Source: Oceanobacillus chungangensis (GTDB lineage Bacteria > Bacillota > Bacilli > Bacillales > Amphibacillaceae). From it: a stretch of 33,166 nt of DNA. This document shows, piece after piece, positions 1 through 7,598 of the stretch. Within the stretch, counting starts at the first letter, position 1. Every line of letters begins with the position of its first letter. The stretch spans positions 1 through 33,166 of the forward strand of contig NZ_PIOD01000012.1 in the NCBI RefSeq assembly GCF_003369565.1, read 5' to 3'. A program made the position numbers and the translations under genes. The notes beneath the pieces are model-generated. The model was not told the DNA's origin. It searched no databases and saw only the letters and a program-made list of their open reading frames with translations.

Positions 1-71
1 TGCGCTCGACTTGCATGTATTAGGCACGCCGCCAGCGTTCGTCCTGAGCCAAGATCAAACTCTCCAATAAA
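1..71 (-). rRNA. rrs: 16S ribosomal RNA gene, 5' end only
   Basis: Read on the minus strand, this begins with the conserved bacterial 16S start (TTTATTGGAGAGTTTGATC) and continues through GGCTCAGGACGAACGCTGG into the start of the variable region, where the window edge cuts it. The mature 5' end lies near position 71. The gene is transcribed out of the window, away from ygxA. In B. subtilis rrnD also borders the ygxA-ygzB-perR block, which fits the neighbours here. Confidence 0.98.
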
Positions 72-192
72 GTGTTTGAAATAAAATTGACACCAATCAA
101 TTCCATAAGTCTCAAGCTTTAAGAAGTGTTAACTTCTTTTTTTGTTGAAAAGAAAACAAGTTTCTCTTCATTGACATACTGGTTGTTTTGTT

Positions 193-210
193 CAGTTTTC
201 AAAGAGCAAA
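193..210 (-). promoter_or_regulatory. rrn leader boxA-like antitermination site
   Basis: On the minus strand the leader reads TTTGCTCTTTGAAAACTG, matching the boxA region of Bacillus rRNA leaders, where Nus factors load to prevent premature termination. It lies between the promoters and the 16S start, as expected. Confidence 0.75.
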
Positions 211-244
211 TTTTATTGTCACTTCGTAAAGCAGCGACTTTATT

Positions 245-359
245 AATGTAACACACTTGTAATTAAAATGTCAACAAGTTTTTTCTTTTGCTTTTTGTCG
301 TTAAGTTGTTTCGTTTCAGCGACGTTTATTAATGTACCATGGTTAATTTATTTCGTCAA
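245..359 (-). promoter_or_regulatory. Tandem sigma-A promoters of the rRNA operon
   Basis: Two minus-strand promoters are visible. The upstream one has -35 TTGACG (354-359) and -10 TACATT (331-336), spacer 17. The downstream one has -35 TTGACA (269-274) and -10 TACATT (245-250), spacer 18. Both -10 boxes are followed by the same AATA. Paired P1/P2 promoters are usual for Bacillus rrn operons. The rest of 72-570 is A+T-rich and carries no gene I can support. Confidence 0.8.
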
Positions 360-570
360 CGATTTTTATAAAAAAATTAAACAGTTATTTTCTGAAGGAA
401 CACTTTGAAATTTTTCTTCTTATTATATAGTCTGTAACAACGAAAATAATTTATTAATCAATAAAGCGCATAATCCAGTTTAATTAATTTAATTGAAATC
501 GGATTATCGCGCCCGTATTTGATTGAAATATTATATTGTACTTTATGCTGATATATAATATGGTGATTAT

Positions 571-1437
571 TTAGTTCTTAATTTTATATTTACGCTGATA
601 TATATCAATTCCTTTTGTCGGTTCGAGAACAATTTCAATTATTTCTTTTTCAGCAAGGTAAGAAATGACTGCAGCTAAATCTAACCTATACGGTCTCGTT
701 TCCTCGTTCGTTAACTCTGCAAATGACCATGCTGAATCTTTCGTTTGCATAATCTTTAATAAATGATTTACTGAAACCTTCGCCCGGTTGCTAATAACGT
801 ACTCCATTGCAAGTATCATTAATTCTACCTTCTTAGTAATCTCCTCATTGCTTTCGATAAATTCTTCATATAATTTATATACCTCTAGATCTATTTTCTT
901 CACTTGACTCCATACGGTTACTTCCGGGTAATAACCTTTTTCAATTACAGCTAATCTGGCTAAATGAAGGAGCGAATTCATAATTTTACTATGGGCATCT
1001 TTAAAATCCCCCACTTCAAAAAGATTTTTAGCCTCGGAATAACTCTTGATTAGCTTGCCAAATTCAATTGCTTTTCGCAGGTCCCTCTTTGTATTTGGAA
1101 ATTCTCTAAGCTGATTTCTTAAATTATTCATATATTCATTTCGGTCAAAGACGATTTGTCCTTCGATAATCCACTCAACAGCTGTTCGATAACCGCTCGT
1201 ATCAATCCAATTCATTAATATGTCTTCTCTTACTATATGTAATGCCGCTGTCTTTCCTTCAAATTCATAGTGCTTTACTTGCCAAGCTTGATCTACATCC
1301 GTCACAATGATTATCATAATGATATCAAAGCTATCCGTTAAAGAGCTATGTTGTGATGTTTTTTCTATCATCGCTATTCCTTTTGTATTCTGATTGCTTG
1401 CACGCTCTTGATAAATCGGTCTTAGGAAATTTTCCAC
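571..1437 (-). CDS. ygxA: YgxA-like nucleotidyltransferase-fold protein
   Basis: About 288 residues. The sequence from ENFLRPIYQERAS through MIEK and LTDSFDIIMIIIVTDVDQ resembles YgxA, an uncharacterised protein beside rrnD in B. subtilis with a predicted nucleotidyltransferase-like N-terminus and a helical C-terminal half. No substrate is known. I start it at GTG 1437 rather than further upstream because a GGAGG box lies about 10 bases before it and the residues upstream look non-coding (rich in C, W and Y). It is transcribed in the same direction as the rRNA operon and lies just upstream of its promoters. Family assignment is fairly secure; biochemical role is unknown. Confidence 0.8.
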   Translation of the reverse strand: MENFLRPIYQERASNQNTKGIAMIEKTSQHSSLTDSFDIIMIIIVTDVDQAWQVKHYEFEGKTAALHIVREDILMNWIDTSGYRTAVEWIIEGQIVFDRNEYMNNLRNQLREFPNTKRDLRKAIEFGKLIKSYSEAKNLFEVGDFKDAHSKIMNSLLHLARLAVIEKGYYPEVTVWSQVKKIDLEVYKLYEEFIESNEEITKKVELMILAMEYVISNRAKVSVNHLLKIMQTKDSAWSFAELTNEETRPYRLDLAAVISYLAEKEIIEIVLEPTKGIDIYQRKYKIKN

Positions 1438-1543
1438 TACTCGATTTCCTCCATTCCTGTCATTACTGCTACAATAAAGTTTCTTACAATAATACCATTT
1501 CGATATACTTATACAAAATACCTTTTTATCACACAAAATAATT

Positions 1544-1581
1544 TTAGAGCAGAAAAGAGTATTTAGCTCCTTCTGCTCTAA
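1544..1581 (-). terminator. Intrinsic terminator after the phosphatase gene
   Basis: TTAGAGCAGAA (1544-1554) pairs with TTCTGCTCTAA (1571-1581), and an A+T-rich run follows on the minus strand. It lies between the phosphatase stop at 1614 and ygxA and should end the glycosyltransferase-phosphatase transcript. Confidence 0.75.
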
Positions 1582-1613
1582 TTATATATTGTATTATTTA
1601 GTATTGAAATATT

Positions 1614-2351
1614 TTAAAACTGTTTTGCCATTTCCCCATAAAAATGTAACCATGCTTCGTGAATACCTCCCGCACAATCCTTTGTGGCATGAAATATTTT
1701 AGGATTCTCTTTACATTCTGCGAGTTCCTTTTGAGCATTTGCTACGATAACGGAAGGATAACCTAAAGTAAGCATATCCAAGTCGTTTCCAGAGTCACCT
1801 GCCACGAGTATTTTCGTTTCTATTCCGGCATATTTCTCAACAACATAATGGAGCGCCTGCCCCTTACCACTCCCTTTTGGAAGGATATCAATGTCACGCC
1901 CTGAACTATAGATGAACTTATGTGTGATACCAGCTTCATCCAAAGCTAGCTTAAAATCCTCTACAGCTTCCGGATCATCTTTCACTTCAAATGATACACG
2001 TCTGTCATCCGGCAACTGTTGCAAAGAAATGCTTGGAAATCGTGATGCAACCTCCCGAATAGCTTCGGGCTCCCAGTTTCTCTTCATCATCCCTTCCCAT
2101 TCTTTATCCAAATCCATCTCACTTCCGGTATAGATACTTGTCCCAACATCTGTCACAAGTACCGTTGGTTTCGGTAGTCCTTCAGATTGGATAAGTGATA
2201 ATGCGGAACTCCGATACCTCCCAGTTATATAAACAAGATTTACTTCATATGGCAATCCCTCATAATAACCAATTAATTCTTTTAATGCGGTTGGATCACC
2301 AACGAGCGTTCCATCAAGATCTGTCGCTAACAAATGCGTAATCATGAACAT
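1614..2351 (-). CDS. HAD-superfamily sucrose-phosphate-phosphatase-like hydrolase
   Basis: 245 residues. The HAD motif I is TDLDGTLVG (Asp11 nucleophile, Asp13 general acid/base), motif II is the YITGR region, the lysine of motif III is in PKGSGKGQAL, and the motif IV acidic pair is in GDSGNDLDML. This layout and length match the sucrose-6-phosphate phosphatase (S6PP) branch of HAD-IIB enzymes, cytosolic phosphatases acting on sugar phosphates. The ATG at 2351 has a GAGGAG box 7 bases upstream. It overlaps the end of the glycosyltransferase gene by 38 bases, so the two are probably translationally coupled. Together they suggest synthesis of a sucrose-like or glucosylglycerate-like solute. The actual substrate cannot be read from sequence. 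Confidence 0.85.
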   Translation of the reverse strand: MFMITHLLATDLDGTLVGDPTALKELIGYYEGLPYEVNLVYITGRYRSSALSLIQSEGLPKPTVLVTDVGTSIYTGSEMDLDKEWEGMMKRNWEPEAIREVASRFPSISLQQLPDDRRVSFEVKDDPEAVEDFKLALDEAGITHKFIYSSGRDIDILPKGSGKGQALHYVVEKYAGIETKILVAGDSGNDLDMLTLGYPSVIVANAQKELAECKENPKIFHATKDCAGGIHEAWLHFYGEMAKQF

Positions 2352-3534
2352 GCATCAACTCCTCGTACGCCTGATCAATTTCTTTAGCAATGGTTGTCCA
2401 ATTAAATATATGATTTGCACGTTCAGCGGCCTGCTTACCAAGCCTTCTTGCTAGTAATTTATCACGAGATATTTTCTTCATCACTTTAAATAATTTTGTA
2501 GCATTCTTTGGTTCTGTATGAAGACCAGATATTCCATCTGCAACTACATCATTCAATCCACCAACACTTGATGCAATCACTGGCGTTCCGCATGCCTGCG
2601 CCTCCGCAGCGACCATTCCAAATGATTCATAATAAGATGGGACAATAACTGCAGTGGATTCATTAAATAATTCTGCAAGTTCCTCCTGTGTTTTCGGTCC
2701 TAGGAAATCAACATTGTTCTCTATTCCATTAATAGCCTTTCTCAATTCCTCTTTAACTGGCATGTGGGTAGCTGGATCAAAATCACTTTCGTCTCCACCG
2801 GCAATAATTAACCTTGCCTGCTTATCAGATTCCTTGCTAAGTAATTTAAAAGCATCAAGCAGTGTATAAATTCCTTTTGTCTCCTCAAGTCTACCTGCAA
2901 ATGAGAAAGTTGGGAGATATTGACGTCTTTTCTTTTCATATGGATGGAATGCACTGTCTACTCCAATTGCGGCAACTTCCACTTTAGCTTTTGAACCTGC
3001 AAAGCTATGAATTAATTCTTTTTCATTTTGGGTTGTTGCAATTACGCAGTCAGCCTTTCTAAGAATCGCCTTCTCAGCTTCCATACGCTTCGTCTCCTCT
3101 TTCCCTGTTGCCTTCTTCTTGGCAATACCTAGTGAGTGAGATGTATGAACAATCGGGATATTATAGCTTCTCTTAACAAATAAAGCTAGTAAACCAGAGA
3201 GCCAGTAATTAGAGTGAATAATATTATATGTGTGAAGTGGTAATGTATCTTTCATCTCTTGAAAGAATGCAGGTAATAGAGGATACATATCATTTTTTGC
3301 AATATAGCCTTTGTGACCAGCTGCAATTCGAATTACTCGGCAATTTTTTCCGAATTTCTCGATATGTGGGGCTTCCGGATTACTCCAATGGGTAACTACA
3401 TCTATATTGACTCCTCTTTTCTCAAGAGCGAGAGCAAGCTGTTTTACATAATTATTTTGACCACCTGATTGTTTTCCACCTAACTTTGCAAGCGGGTCGC
3501 CATGATCAGAGATGAATAGAACTTTCTTTTCCAT
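2314..3534 (-). CDS. GT4 glycosyltransferase, sucrose-phosphate-synthase-like
   Basis: 406 residues, a GT-B fold retaining glycosyltransferase. The N-terminal GGKQSGGQNNYVKQLALAL stretch, IHSNYWLSGLLA and HTSHSLG resemble sucrose-phosphate synthase and related GT4 enzymes. The C-terminal half has the donor site FAGRLEETKG and the family motif PSYYESFGMVAAEAQACGTP, with the E-x7-E glutamates. The start ATG has an AAAGGAGAGG box upstream. The gene is followed in an overlapping frame by a sucrose-phosphate-phosphatase-like gene. An SPS-type synthase with its phosphatase is the classical two-step route to a non-reducing disaccharide or glycosylated osmolyte. Sucrose, mannosylglycerate or glucosylglycerate synthesis are all possible; an envelope glycosyltransferase is less likely. 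Confidence 0.85.
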   Translation of the reverse strand: MEKKVLFISDHGDPLAKLGGKQSGGQNNYVKQLALALEKRGVNIDVVTHWSNPEAPHIEKFGKNCRVIRIAAGHKGYIAKNDMYPLLPAFFQEMKDTLPLHTYNIIHSNYWLSGLLALFVKRSYNIPIVHTSHSLGIAKKKATGKEETKRMEAEKAILRKADCVIATTQNEKELIHSFAGSKAKVEVAAIGVDSAFHPYEKKRRQYLPTFSFAGRLEETKGIYTLLDAFKLLSKESDKQARLIIAGGDESDFDPATHMPVKEELRKAINGIENNVDFLGPKTQEELAELFNESTAVIVPSYYESFGMVAAEAQACGTPVIASSVGGLNDVVADGISGLHTEPKNATKLFKVMKKISRDKLLARRLGKQAAERANHIFNWTTIAKEIDQAYEELMHVHDYAFVSDRS

Positions 3535-3881
3535 GTTTATGTCCTCTCCTTTAATTGTGGAATCTTTCTAGTTGGTTGTTATAGTATGTATTCCCCCGCT
3601 TTGTTCTTTCATAAACATTGAACCTATCTGCGCTAACTGGAAAAGAGGGCAGTTTGGATTTGGGTATATTGATTCTATTACTGATAGGACGACAGTTTTT
3701 GTGTAGAAAGTCTAAACAAAAAGGTGTTAAACTTTTGATAGAATAAGTACTCTTATAAATGAGTGATTTGTTTACAAAATTCCCCAACATTTTCTCAATT
3801 GATGCAAATATTTACGAAATCAGCTGACTGAAACATCCTGGGATAAATTTGATTGCAAATAAACAAAATATTAGCGAAATA
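3535..3881. other. Intergenic region, no gene supported
   Basis: This gap separates the minus-strand glycosyltransferase from plus-strand ygzB. It is A+T-rich. A 79-codon minus-strand frame inside it has no ribosome binding site and an atypical composition, so I do not call it. Apart from the ygzB promoter at its right edge I see no repeat or RNA here. Confidence 0.6.
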
Positions 3882-3890
3882 TGCTATACT
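3882..3890 (+). promoter_or_regulatory. Extended -10 promoter of ygzB
   Basis: TGCTATACT is an extended -10 hexamer (TGn plus TATACT) about 27 bases before the ygzB start. No good -35 is seen at 17 bases, which is common for extended -10 promoters. Confidence 0.55.
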
Positions 3891-3916
3891 ACAAGGGAAT
3901 AATAAGGAGGAAGAAC

Positions 3917-4300
3917 ATGGCTGAGCAGAGGTTAGTCTATTCGAGTAAGATAAATAAAATACGATCTTTTGCATTAATTTTAGTTTTTGCTGGAATTCTG
4001 TTAATGTACGTAGGGCTCTTAACTAGAAAAGTGGAATGGTTAATGGTGATATTTTTTATTTTGGGAGTATTGATGGTACTGCTTAGTTGTGTTGTTTACG
4101 TATGGATTGGCTCGCTTTCCTTAAAGGCTGTGCCTGTAATTTGTCCAAGCTGCGATAAGCATACGAAAATGCTAGGGCGTGTTGATGCTTGTATGCATTG
4201 TAAACAGCCATTAACGATGGATAAGAGTTTAGAGGGTAAGGAATTCGATGAGAAATATAATACCCGTCGCTATGCAAAAGGCAAGGATGCTATAAAATAA
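3917..4300 (+). CDS. ygzB: YgzB (UPF0295) membrane protein with zinc-ribbon tail
   Basis: About 127 residues from the ATG at 3917, which follows AAGGAGG; an upstream in-frame ATG adds 12 unlikely residues. Two hydrophobic segments (about residues 16-35 and 41-65) are followed by a cytosolic-looking tail with two CxxC pairs (CPSC and CMHC), a small zinc ribbon. Family UPF0295/YgzB is restricted to Bacillales and has no established function. In B. subtilis it lies beside perR, and here the two genes converge on a shared terminator. Not expected to be an enzyme. Confidence 0.85.
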   Translation: MAEQRLVYSSKINKIRSFALILVFAGILLMYVGLLTRKVEWLMVIFFILGVLMVLLSCVVYVWIGSLSLKAVPVICPSCDKHTKMLGRVDACMHCKQPLTMDKSLEGKEFDEKYNTRRYAKGKDAIK

Positions 4301-4365
4301 GATTGAAACTGAAGATTATTACATAAATAGGACTTTTCCTAAGTGAGACTATTGATAAGCCTATC

Positions 4366-4404
4366 AAAAAAATCCAAATGCAACTTTCTGCATTTGGATT
4401 TTTT
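4366..4404. terminator. Bidirectional terminator between ygzB and perR
   Basis: AAAAATCCAAATGCA and TGCATTTGGATTTTT form a 15-bp stem with a 6-base loop, with A-run and T-run on opposite sides. It can stop both the plus-strand ygzB and the minus-strand perR transcript and overlaps the perR stop codon. Confidence 0.9.
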
Positions 4405-4846
4405 AATGTTTTGCTGTTGCAACATGTTTACAATCGTCACATGTTCCATAAATTTCTAAGCGATGATGGCTGACATTAAATCCTGTCACTTGCTCTGCTA
4501 AAGACTCTACTTCATGTAAGGATGGATATTGGAAATCAACAATCTTTCCGCATTCGTTGCATATGATGTGATAATGCTCTGTCGTATTACAATCAAATCT
4601 GCTTGATGCATCACCATATGTTAACTCACGAACAAGACCTACTTCCCGCAATACACGTAGATTATTATAGACTGTAGCTACACTCATATTTGGGAATTTA
4701 CTTTCCAATGCTTTATATATTTCATCCGCAGTTGGATGAACCATAGAAGTTAGAAGATATTCAAGAACAGCATGACGTTGTGGCGTGATCCGAACGCCTG
4801 ATTCCTTTAATGTATCAATCGCTTGACGTAAACGCTTTTCAGACAC
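4403..4846 (-). CDS. perR: Peroxide-sensing repressor PerR (Fur family)
   Basis: 147 residues from a GTG at 4846. That start aligns residue for residue with B. subtilis PerR and is served by the AGAGGTGG box. The winged helix ([14 protein letters not shown] to [15 protein letters not shown]) is followed by the dimerisation domain. The regulatory metal ligands His37, Asp85, His91, His93 and Asp104 are all present, as are the structural zinc cysteines (CxxC at 96/99 and a second pair near 136/139). Asp104 and oxidisable His37/His91 mark PerR rather than Fur or Zur. It represses peroxide-defence genes until Fe-catalysed histidine oxidation releases DNA. A Per box upstream indicates autoregulation. 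Confidence 0.96.
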   Translation of the reverse strand: MSEKRLRQAIDTLKESGVRITPQRHAVLEYLLTSMVHPTADEIYKALESKFPNMSVATVYNNLRVLREVGLVRELTYGDASSRFDCNTTEHYHIICNECGKIVDFQYPSLHEVESLAEQVTGFNVSHHRLEIYGTCDDCKHVATAKH

Positions 4847-4897
4847 GGTCATCCACCTCTCTTTCAATATTTATTCAAATCTAACAATATTATCAGT

Positions 4898-4912
4898 TTA
4901 TAATCTTTATAA
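4898..4912 (-). promoter_or_regulatory. Per box upstream of perR
   Basis: TTATAATCTTTATAA matches the PerR consensus TTATAATnATTATAA at all but one defined base. It lies about 50 bases before the perR start, so PerR probably represses its own gene as in B. subtilis. Confidence 0.8.
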
Positions 4913-4977
4913 TTAGTGTACCTTCATTAGTAGCATTCTGTCAATAATAGTACTTTTCCAGAAGTTGTAAACAGCAA

Positions 4978-5535
4978 TTATATATCAACGATTAACGGTT
5001 TTTCATCGCCACTTAGATTTTTGTTTACAAACCTTGCAGCAACGAATAGAAAATCTGACAAGCGATTTAAATACGGACAGACAAGGGAATTCTCTAGCTC
5101 TTCCCCTAAAGAAACCGCAGTTCGTTCGGCTCTCCTCACTATTGTCCTTGCCATATGAAGGGAACTTGACGCACGATGTCCCGATGGCAAAATAAAATTC
5201 TTTAATGGCTCTAATTGGGCATCCCATTCATCAATTTGATCTTCTAATTCTTGTATATGCTCCTGTTTGAGTTTCCATGTTACTTCTTTATCTTTTGGTG
5301 TAGCGAGTTCTGATCCTGCATGGAAAATAATCGTCTGGACGCGGTGCATTTTCTCTTGAAACTCCGCCTTTCCATCCCAATCTACATCATCAAGAAAGCT
5401 TAATGCCAGGCCAATCATTGAATTTGCTTCATCACATATACCATATGCTTCTACACGCAAGTCGTTTTTCGGAACACGTTCCCCATAAATTAGTGATGTT
5501 TTTCCTTTATCACCTGAACGAGTATAAATCCGCAA
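4978..5535 (-). CDS. PduO-type ATP:cob(I)alamin adenosyltransferase
   Basis: 185 residues. It transfers the 5'-deoxyadenosyl group of ATP to cob(I)alamin, making coenzyme B12. The N-terminal ATP loop is YTRSGDKGKTSL. The C-terminal helices carry RTIVRRAER and the NRLSDFLFVAAR motif typical of PduO/MMAB trimers. It corresponds to the stand-alone enzyme called YvqK in B. subtilis. A TTG start is used, preceded by GGGGG inside the end of the upstream dehydrogenase gene two bases away, so the pair is probably co-translated. No B12-dependent enzyme is encoded nearby. Confidence 0.93.
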   Translation of the reverse strand: MRIYTRSGDKGKTSLIYGERVPKNDLRVEAYGICDEANSMIGLALSFLDDVDWDGKAEFQEKMHRVQTIIFHAGSELATPKDKEVTWKLKQEHIQELEDQIDEWDAQLEPLKNFILPSGHRASSSLHMARTIVRRAERTAVSLGEELENSLVCPYLNRLSDFLFVAARFVNKNLSGDEKPLIVDI

Positions 5536-5537
5536 TT

Positions 5538-6482
5538 TTAATACCCCCTATTAGGATCGATAACATTAATATACTCACCTTGACCTGTTACATATGTTTG
5601 TAAATTTGTAGTAAATATTTCCAATGCCCTAGGTACGTAATTTGGCGACATTGCTGAAATATGTGGCGTTATCGTTATCTTCTCTTCTTCCCAGAAGGCA
5701 TGACCCGTTGGTAATGGTTCTTCATTGAATACATCTAAAACAGCATGAGCAATTTCATTATCTTTAATCGCTTGCAATAAATCCTCGTCAATAACAGCAT
5801 CGCCGCGTCCCATATTTAAAAAGACAGCATGATTCGGTAGCGCTTTAAATTGCTTAGACGCAAAAATCCCCTTTGTATCGTCTGTACTCGGAAGCACCGA
5901 TACAACAAAGTCTACATTAGGAAGCAGCTGGTCTAAATCATCAATTGGATAATTTTCATCGAAGTTTTCTACCTTTCGACCACTTCTTGATATTCCGATG
6001 GTTTTCATTTGAAAAGCTTTTGCAAGTCGAGCAACTTCTTCACCAATTGCTCCCGTACCTGCAATCAACATCGTTTTTCCAGTTATTTCTTGCATGCGAA
6101 CAGACTTATCCCACTTATGGTTAATTTCATTTGTACGGACCACATTACTTTGACGATATACTTGTAAAAGCATGGAAATTGCATATTCAGCCATTTGAAT
6201 CTTGTGAATGCCCCTTGAGTTTGTAAACAAAATTCCCTTTTCTTTCATCAATTGAAAAGGTGAACCTTCAACACCTGCTGAAAGACTCGCAACCCATTTA
6301 AGATTTATTGCTTCTGTAATCAGATTTGTATTTACATCGTCCCCGTATGTAACGAAAACTTCAGCATCACTAATATAATTTGTTATATCATCCGGATTAC
6401 TGAAAACAAATTGTTGATGTGGAAATTGCTGTTTTAGCGCATCTTGATACTTCCCGGATATCTTTGCAGAAAATAAGATCAT
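5538..6482 (-). CDS. D-isomer-specific 2-hydroxyacid dehydrogenase
   Basis: 314 residues. It is an NAD(P)-dependent oxidoreductase of the D-2-hydroxyacid dehydrogenase superfamily, probably acting on a glyoxylate- or phosphoglycerate-like 2-oxo acid. The Rossmann motif is AGTGAIG near residue 142. The catalytic triad is recognisable: Arg in NMGRGDAV, Glu in DVFNEEPLP, and His in TPHISAMSP. The start ATG has an AGGAGGG box six bases upstream. It forms a two-gene unit with the downstream adenosyltransferase. The exact substrate cannot be assigned; similar Bacillus proteins are usually annotated only at superfamily level. Confidence 0.9.
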   Translation of the reverse strand: MILFSAKISGKYQDALKQQFPHQQFVFSNPDDITNYISDAEVFVTYGDDVNTNLITEAINLKWVASLSAGVEGSPFQLMKEKGILFTNSRGIHKIQMAEYAISMLLQVYRQSNVVRTNEINHKWDKSVRMQEITGKTMLIAGTGAIGEEVARLAKAFQMKTIGISRSGRKVENFDENYPIDDLDQLLPNVDFVVSVLPSTDDTKGIFASKQFKALPNHAVFLNMGRGDAVIDEDLLQAIKDNEIAHAVLDVFNEEPLPTGHAFWEEEKITITPHISAMSPNYVPRALEIFTTNLQTYVTGQGEYINVIDPNRGY

Positions 6483-6539
6483 CGAATTCCCTCCTATTAC
6501 TAATATCCTAATAGTATCGGAATTCTATCTAATTGAAAA

Positions 6540-7193
6540 CTAGAAAGATTTAGGATTATTCTTAAAAAATTTTTTAAGCGCTTGCAATAGTAGGATCAAG
6601 TCCAATTTATACGAACAGTTTTCGATATAAAATTGATCTGCATTCTTCCTAAATTGTTCACTAGACTCCTTATTTCCAAATACTTGAGCATATCCTGTAA
6701 TACCCGGTTTTACTTGTAACCGATTGAGACTAGATTTATACCCCTCTATTATATTAGGCGTTGGTCCAACAAGACTCATTTCTCCCTTTAAAACATTCCA
6801 TAGTCGTGGAAGCATATATAGATGATATCGTTTTAGCCATATGCCAGTTGGTGTGAGGATACATGATGATGTGCTTCTTGATGAATATACTGCTAGTTCG
6901 GGATTTAAAGGTATTGAGCGAATGACCATCGATGGATTCGTCATTATTCGGAAGCTATACATAATGAAAGAATCTCCTCCTTTGCCAATACATGTATTTC
7001 TATCAAAAATAGGTGCCCCTTCTTTTTTTTGTAATCGATAACTGATAAACCATAGTAAAGGGGAAAATAGTAATAGCAAGGAAAAGCTAATAACAATATC
7101 AGTAACTCGTTTGATCACAACATACGTAACTTTACGTTTTCTAGTAGATAATCTAGCTTCAACTCTAGAACGAACAAGCTCTTGCATTTCCAA
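6540..7193 (-). CDS. Bacterial sugar transferase, probably catalytically altered
   Basis: 217 residues with one N-terminal membrane segment (about 31-50) and the conserved core of polyisoprenyl-phosphate sugar-1-phosphate transferases: LPRLWNVLKGEMSLVGPTP, then VKPGITGYAQVFG. Active relatives have SLDELPQ before this core, where Asp-Glu is the catalytic dyad in PglC-type enzymes. Here the same place reads HLYMLPR, so both acids are missing. GPRP has become GPTP, and the usual KFRTM reads SFRIM. I checked the codons on the minus strand. No other polysaccharide genes are adjacent. It may be an inactive remnant, a partner subunit or a diverged enzyme. The start (TTG 7193, or ATG two codons later) is uncertain. 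Confidence 0.75.
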   Translation of the reverse strand: MEMQELVRSRVEARLSTRKRKVTYVVIKRVTDIVISFSLLLLFSPLLWFISYRLQKKEGAPIFDRNTCIGKGGDSFIMYSFRIMTNPSMVIRSIPLNPELAVYSSRSTSSCILTPTGIWLKRYHLYMLPRLWNVLKGEMSLVGPTPNIIEGYKSSLNRLQVKPGITGYAQVFGNKESSEQFRKNADQFYIENCSYKLDLILLLQALKKFFKNNPKSF

Positions 7194-7335
7194 TTAAATC
7201 ACCCCATTTTAGAAAGTAGTAATGCTAGTACTACATCTTATTCTTCAATGAGTCGCTATATTACTTTTCATAAAAAAACAGCCCAATTTGGATAACAGGT
7301 TCGGTTTTGAATCACAAAATATGAAAAGGTAAATG

Positions 7336-7376
7336 AAATAGAGGTACTATTCGTAAATGAATAAATACCTCTATTT
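7336..7376. terminator. Bidirectional hairpin upstream of the sugar transferase
   Basis: AAATAGAGGTA (7336-7346) pairs with TACCTCTATTT (7366-7376) around a 19-base loop, with A- and T-rich flanks. It lies in the 400-base gap between the Amj gene and the sugar transferase. The rest of that gap holds only one repeat core (7520-7540). Confidence 0.6.
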
Positions 7377-7519
7377 TTATTAATTTATCATGGTTAAAAA
7401 GTAATCGGTAATGGAATTAGCAATATAAAGATCAGCCAATTTAGATAGAAAAAGGATACAATTATAGCTTAGTTAATCAAGTTATTATTAATTCATTATT
7501 GTTTTGCTGATTCAACTAA

Positions 7520-7540
7520 CGCACCAATTAGTGTAAGTAC
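7520..7540 (-). repeat. Module repeat, left core after the Amj gene
   Basis: In the gene direction this reads GTACTTACACTAATTGGTGCG, a copy of the left core found after most accessory genes in the window. The hairpin and right core expected beyond it are degenerate. It lies about 60 bases past the Amj stop. Confidence 0.7.
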
Positions 7541-7598
7541 ATTTCTTCACAAGTCCCCTTCAGTTATCTTAGGTTCGCTAAAATATGTATTTTCTTAA

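Noticed and set aside
3551-3790. 79-codon minus-strand frame upstream of the glycosyltransferase
   Set aside because: No ribosome binding site, unnatural composition, and no resemblance to known proteins; the region looks intergenic.
5003-5227. 74-codon frame within the adenosyltransferase gene
   Set aside because: An out-of-frame shadow of a gene with clear PduO motifs.
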